From: an uncultured Prevotella sp.
GTDB taxonomy: Bacteria; Bacteroidota; Bacteroidia; Bacteroidales; Bacteroidaceae
NCBI GenBank assembly: GCA_900557255.1
Contig: USSA01000137.1
Coordinates: forward strand, 1 to 7,786
Direction: 5' to 3'
DNA: 7,786 nt
The position numbers and the translations under genes are program-made. Under the pieces are notes generated by a model. The model made no database searches. It had not been told where the DNA came from and saw only the letters and a list, made by a program, of their open reading frames with translations. Shown piece after piece: positions 5,892-7,786 of this stretch; within the stretch, counting starts at the first letter, position 1; every line of letters starts with the position of its first letter.

Positions 5892-6053
5892 GTACAGGAG
5901 CTTCATGGCATCAAAGCCAAGGACTGCTATCGTTTCTATACCGACATCAGAAGACGCAAAAACCATAGCCGTACTTACTTCCTAGACAGAATGCAGGAGA
6001 AGTTGAACGACAAAATGCGAAAGGATGATGAATTGAAAAGAATGAGACGTTAA
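5892..6053 (+). pseudogene. Remnant of an RteC-like C-terminus
   Basis: The last 53 codons of this plus-strand frame read like the end of RteC-family proteins, which regulate excision of Bacteroides conjugative transposons: IKAKDCYRFYTDIRRRKN, then SRTYFLDRMQEKLNDKM and a basic end with DDELKRMRR. The pattern Y-x-x-Y-x-x-I-x-x-RK-x-x-x-RT-x-FLD is what I recognise. No N-terminal part is present; upstream the frame runs into the antisense of the Rpn-like remnant. So a truncated gene of a mobile element is inferred. The family call is from memory of the pattern and is not certain. Confidence 0.45.
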
Positions 6054-6115
6054 AATGGCATGAAGTTGGTATTTGGATTTTTTTCGTAGAAATTCAACAG
6101 AAAGTTAACAAAAAG

Positions 6116-6147
6116 TTTGGTAAAGTGAAAATAAAAGCATAATTTTG
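6116..6147 (+). promoter_or_regulatory. Promoter of the GNAT toxin-antitoxin-like operon
   Basis: TTTG (6116-6119) and TAATTTTG (6140-6147) are separated by 20 bases, a near-perfect Bacteroidota promoter. Transcription should start near 6154, about 33 bases before the first start codon. No operator palindrome is obvious. Confidence 0.75.
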
Positions 6148-6186
6148 CAAATTAAATAAGTACATAACATTAAAAACAAGAAGATT

Positions 6187-6348
6187 ATGGCAATAGAAAT
6201 TAAAACAATACCTGTCCTTCATGGTGAGGCAGCAGCTCGTTTCGTTGAAGCGGCTGATGAGGCATTGGAAAAGCGTGGCTCCATTGACTTCTCCAAGCAA
6301 GTAGCCAAGGCACGTGCTATATTAAAACGTTCAAAACTGTACATTTAA
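6187..6348 (+). CDS. Small protein, putative antitoxin of a GNAT toxin
   Basis: The product has 53 residues, starting MAIEIKTIPVLHGEAAARF and ending RAILKRSKLYI. An N-terminal strand-like stretch (2-10) is followed by charged, probably helical sequence with RGSIDFSKQV (30-39). It does not look like the DUF1778 ribbon-helix-helix antitoxins normally paired with TacT-type GNAT toxins. The GNAT gene begins one base after its stop codon, so the two are translationally coupled. Size, order and spacing fit an antitoxin, but no family name can be given. I believe similar small proteins precede GNAT genes in other Bacteroidales; that is recollection, not a search result. Confidence 0.7.
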   Translation: MAIEIKTIPVLHGEAAARFVEAADEALEKRGSIDFSKQVAKARAILKRSKLYI

Positions 6349-6349
6349 A

Positions 6350-6952
6350 ATGTTAGAGCAATGTGATTTTATGGAACTGACAGAGGAAGTCTTGCAGCAA
6401 TGCAAAGGCTTCACTTGTAAGGATGAGGACATAACAGAGTTCTTCACCCAAGACTATGCTGACTATGCCTATCAGTTGCTTGGAAAATCATATTGTTTTG
6501 TTAAACCAGATACATCTGAAATAGTCTGTGCATTTACAGTTGCTAATTCGAGTGTAAAAGTAGATTCACTTCCTTCAAACCTTCGGAATAAGCTTAATAG
6601 AAAGATTCCGAATGCTAAGCGAAGACCGCAGTATCCAGCAGTGTTGGTTGGACAGTTGGCAGTAAGCGATTTGTTCAGTGGGCATCATGTGGGAGATGAA
6701 TTGTTGGATTTCATCAAATCATGGTTTATAGACCCATTGAATAAAACAGGATGCCGATATGTCATTGTTGATGCCGTCAACCATCCGAAAGTGTTTGAAT
6801 ATTATCAACGAAATGGTTTCAAGTTCTTGTTTTCGTCAGATGAGGAAGAATGGACCTTTTTGCATAACAAAGGTCTAGAGCCAACAACTCCGATAGAGCC
6901 GATGAAGACACGACTGATGTACTTTGATTTGATTTATCTTCGCACAATATAA
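6350..6952 (+). CDS. GNAT acetyltransferase, putative toxin
   Basis: The product has 200 residues and a GNAT fold: FTCKDEDITEFF (21-32), SYCFVKPDTSEIVCAFTVANS (47-67), motif A PAVLVGQLAVSDLFSGHHVGDELL (96-119) and the motif B end VFEYYQRNGFKFL (148-160). The order, with C-x-x-x-D/E-D/E-I-x-x-FF at the N-terminus and P-x-VLxGQLAV before the acetyl-CoA loop, resembles TacT-type toxins that acetylate charged tRNAs and stop translation. The loop reads S110-G-H-H-V-G115, so the first glycine of the usual Q/R-x-x-G-x-G is His; activity is still plausible because the rest is intact. The C-terminus (about 170-200) is longer than in minimal TacT. It is coupled to the 53-residue gene in front. Tyr151/Tyr152 lie near the usual catalytic Tyr. 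Toxicity and tRNA substrate are inference. Confidence 0.8.
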   Translation: MLEQCDFMELTEEVLQQCKGFTCKDEDITEFFTQDYADYAYQLLGKSYCFVKPDTSEIVCAFTVANSSVKVDSLPSNLRNKLNRKIPNAKRRPQYPAVLVGQLAVSDLFSGHHVGDELLDFIKSWFIDPLNKTGCRYVIVDAVNHPKVFEYYQRNGFKFLFSSDEEEWTFLHNKGLEPTTPIEPMKTRLMYFDLIYLRTI

Positions 6953-7040
6953 CAAATAAAAGATGCCCTAATTTAAAGGAAATTAAAGCAATCGGCTGCA
7001 ATCAATATACTCTTGATAAGCTAAGAAGTGCTATAGTTCC

Positions 7041-7083
7041 AAGGGTCTATACACCTCGACAAGAGGGTGTATAGACCCTTTTT
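7041..7083 (+). terminator. Rho-independent terminator after the GNAT gene
   Basis: The stem AAGGGTCTATACACC pairs with GGTGTATAGACCCTT (15 bases), plus two further pairs beyond a one-base bulge, with a short loop. It is followed by TTTTT on the plus strand. It lies about 90 bases after the GNAT stop, and four bases beyond the end of the minus-strand fragment at 7085, so it could serve both directions. Confidence 0.85.
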
Positions 7084-7084
7084 C

Positions 7085-7184
7085 CTATTGCATGATGTCT
7101 TCAGGTAGAAGTATCTTAGCTTCTTCGTTATTATATTCCATCATGTTATGCTTTATAATTATCTTTGTTATCTTCGCACCATCG
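7085..7184 (-). pseudogene. Unassigned 3' gene fragment
   Basis: A minus-strand frame, open from about 7213 and closed by TAG at 7085, ends in DGAKITKIIIKHNMMEYNN and EEAKILLPEDIMQ. The composition and the terminator just downstream suggest the true end of a gene whose 5' part is gone. Upstream, near 7184, the sequence passes into the AT-rich lipoprotein segment in another frame. I do not recognise the family; the call rests on appearance only. Confidence 0.3.
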
Positions 7185-7485
7185 TATAAGCTTCTAAATA
7201 ACTCTTTAATCCATTACCTGCATCTGTTTCTATTAAATCACCAATAACATATTCAAATGTTTCTTTAGGATTATCTAATAATTCATCATAAACCTCTTGA
7301 CTAGCTTTAATATAATCAAATGGAATTGATGATAACTCCGGTCCATTATTAATAATTGTATCAAGCATTTCACTAGCATTTATATTATTTGCTATTTTAT
7401 TTTTTTCTTCTTTTTCTTTATTACATCCAGTTGCTCCGAACAAAATCATACTACTTACTAAAACTATTAAAATTATTTTCTTCAT
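7168..7485 (-). CDS. Small lipoprotein of Firmicutes type, probably 3'-truncated
   Basis: The product has 105 residues. A lipoprotein signal peptide (1-20) is MKK, a hydrophobic core and the lipobox GATGC with C21 as the lipidated residue, followed by the charged NKEKEEKNK linker. The mature part has IINNGPELSSIPFDYIKAS (45-63) and GNGLKSYLEAY near the end, which resembles Firmicutes proteins with a GPxLSSxPxDYIK motif. In those the sequence after the NGL-x-x-Y-motif goes on, so TMVRR and the stop here are probably the result of a junction near 7184. The start at 7485 has a strong AAGGAGA site (7497-7491), unlike the other genes in the window. Codons and the upstream region are very AT-rich. 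Role unknown; a membrane-anchored surface protein in a Gram-positive donor is inferred. Confidence 0.65.
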   Translation of the reverse strand: MKKIILIVLVSSMILFGATGCNKEKEEKNKIANNINASEMLDTIINNGPELSSIPFDYIKASQEVYDELLDNPKETFEYVIGDLIETDAGNGLKSYLEAYTMVRR

Positions 7486-7507
7486 AAACGTCTCCTTATC
7501 TTTAACT

Positions 7508-7516
7508 AGTATATCA
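7508..7516 (-). promoter_or_regulatory. Extended -10 promoter of the lipoprotein gene
   Basis: The minus strand reads TGATATACT: a TG one base before TATACT, the sigma-A extended -10 pattern. It is 22 bases from the start codon. No good -35 box is seen. This is a Firmicutes-style promoter rather than TAnnTTTG. Confidence 0.5.
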
Positions 7517-7550
7517 TGTTTTTAAAAAAAGAAAAATATGTTATACTTAT

Positions 7551-7786
7551 TTCGAGTGGTTTTACACAGTTGAAAACTCATTCATCAACTCGACCGATGA
7601 ATATGCCCGCCCCTTACTATGGGCTGACGACGGACAGAAAGCGGCATGGAACCAGCTTTCTCCTTCCAGTCAAACCGCCCCGTGGAATAGTTGTTACGAT
7701 GGAATAGGACGATGCCATCTATTCATGGATCAGCTTGACAAGAGCAATCCGACGGGAGTAACCGAGAGCGATAAAAGACGCTGGAA
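7551..7786 (+). CDS. SusD/RagB-family protein, internal fragment (partial)
   Basis: From 7551 to the right edge the plus strand is open in one frame: FEWFYTVENSFINSTDEYA, then LLWADDGQKAAWNQLSP, APWNSCYDGIGRCHLFMDQL and VTESDKRRW. The W-x-x-x-Y-x-GI-x-x-C-x-x-F-x-x-x-L-D stretch and the position before KAEA-type sequence are those of the N-terminal TPR part of SusD/RagB lipoproteins, which bind glycans at the outer membrane with a SusC channel. The signal peptide and lipobox are missing: upstream the frame enters the AT-rich segment without a start that makes sense, so the 5' end is lost at about 7551. The 3' end lies outside the window. It marks return to Bacteroidales sequence. Confidence 0.75.

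Noticed and set aside
5636..5968. Plus-strand open frames over the Rpn-like remnant
   Set aside because: Phe/Leu/Pro-rich translation is the antisense of the E-E-G repeats; only the last 53 codons of the neighbouring frame look like a real protein end.
7160..7167. Plus-strand TATCTTTG, a possible Bacteroidota -7 box
   Set aside because: It lies within the unassigned gene fragment, next to a junction, and no plus-strand gene follows it until the SusD fragment almost 400 bases later.
1..7786. CRISPR array, tRNA or rRNA genes
   Set aside because: No regularly spaced identical repeats with unique spacers and no cloverleaf or rRNA-like sequence were seen; the 10-base phased repeats are far too short for CRISPR.

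Overview
The window looks like an accessory, recombination-scarred stretch of a Bacteroidales genome, most likely Prevotellaceae or a relative. Four things point there: promoters of the Bacteroidota type (a TTG-like -33 box with a TAnnTTTG -7 box), almost no Shine-Dalgarno sites in front of most genes, a HU-like / smalltalk / amidase gene trio, and fragments of SusD and RteC-like proteins. One short stretch (about 7185-7550) breaks the pattern: it is AT-rich, has a strong AGGAG ribosome site and an extended -10 promoter, and reads like Firmicutes DNA.

Layout. At 1-38 (minus) only the first codons of a secreted protein are present. At 245-1830 (minus) lies a three-gene unit: an HU-like DNA-binding protein, a 30-residue smalltalk protein and a T7-lysozyme-type amidase, ending at a rho-independent terminator. 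Its promoter lies directly downstream of five TATGA/TGTGA units spaced exactly 10 bp apart. At 2043-4207 (plus) are two tandem genes for DUF1016 (YhcG-type) PD-(D/E)XK nuclease-like proteins. A third DUF1016 gene (5469-4325, minus) converges on them and carries a one-base frameshift. A 102-bp imperfect inverted repeat sits between the convergent genes. At 5696-6053 are abutting remnants of an Rpn-like nuclease tail (minus) and an RteC-like C-terminus (plus). At 6116-7083 is a compact operon of a 53-residue protein and a GNAT acetyltransferase, with the architecture of a GNAT toxin-antitoxin module, closed by a strong terminator. From 7085 to the end are an unassigned 3' gene fragment, a Firmicutes-like lipoprotein gene and a SusD gene lacking its 5' end.

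The most unusual signal is inside the three DUF1016 genes. Each carries long DNA palindromes of different sequence in the linker just before the conserved (P/S)W(S/G)H motif: 12-bp arms in the first gene, a perfect 28-bp palindrome in the second, and two related palindromes in the third. In the first two genes the palindrome ends at the same codon position. In the third, the single-base deletion that breaks the reading frame lies exactly at the centre of a palindrome, and putting one base back restores a 381-residue protein with an intact nuclease motif.
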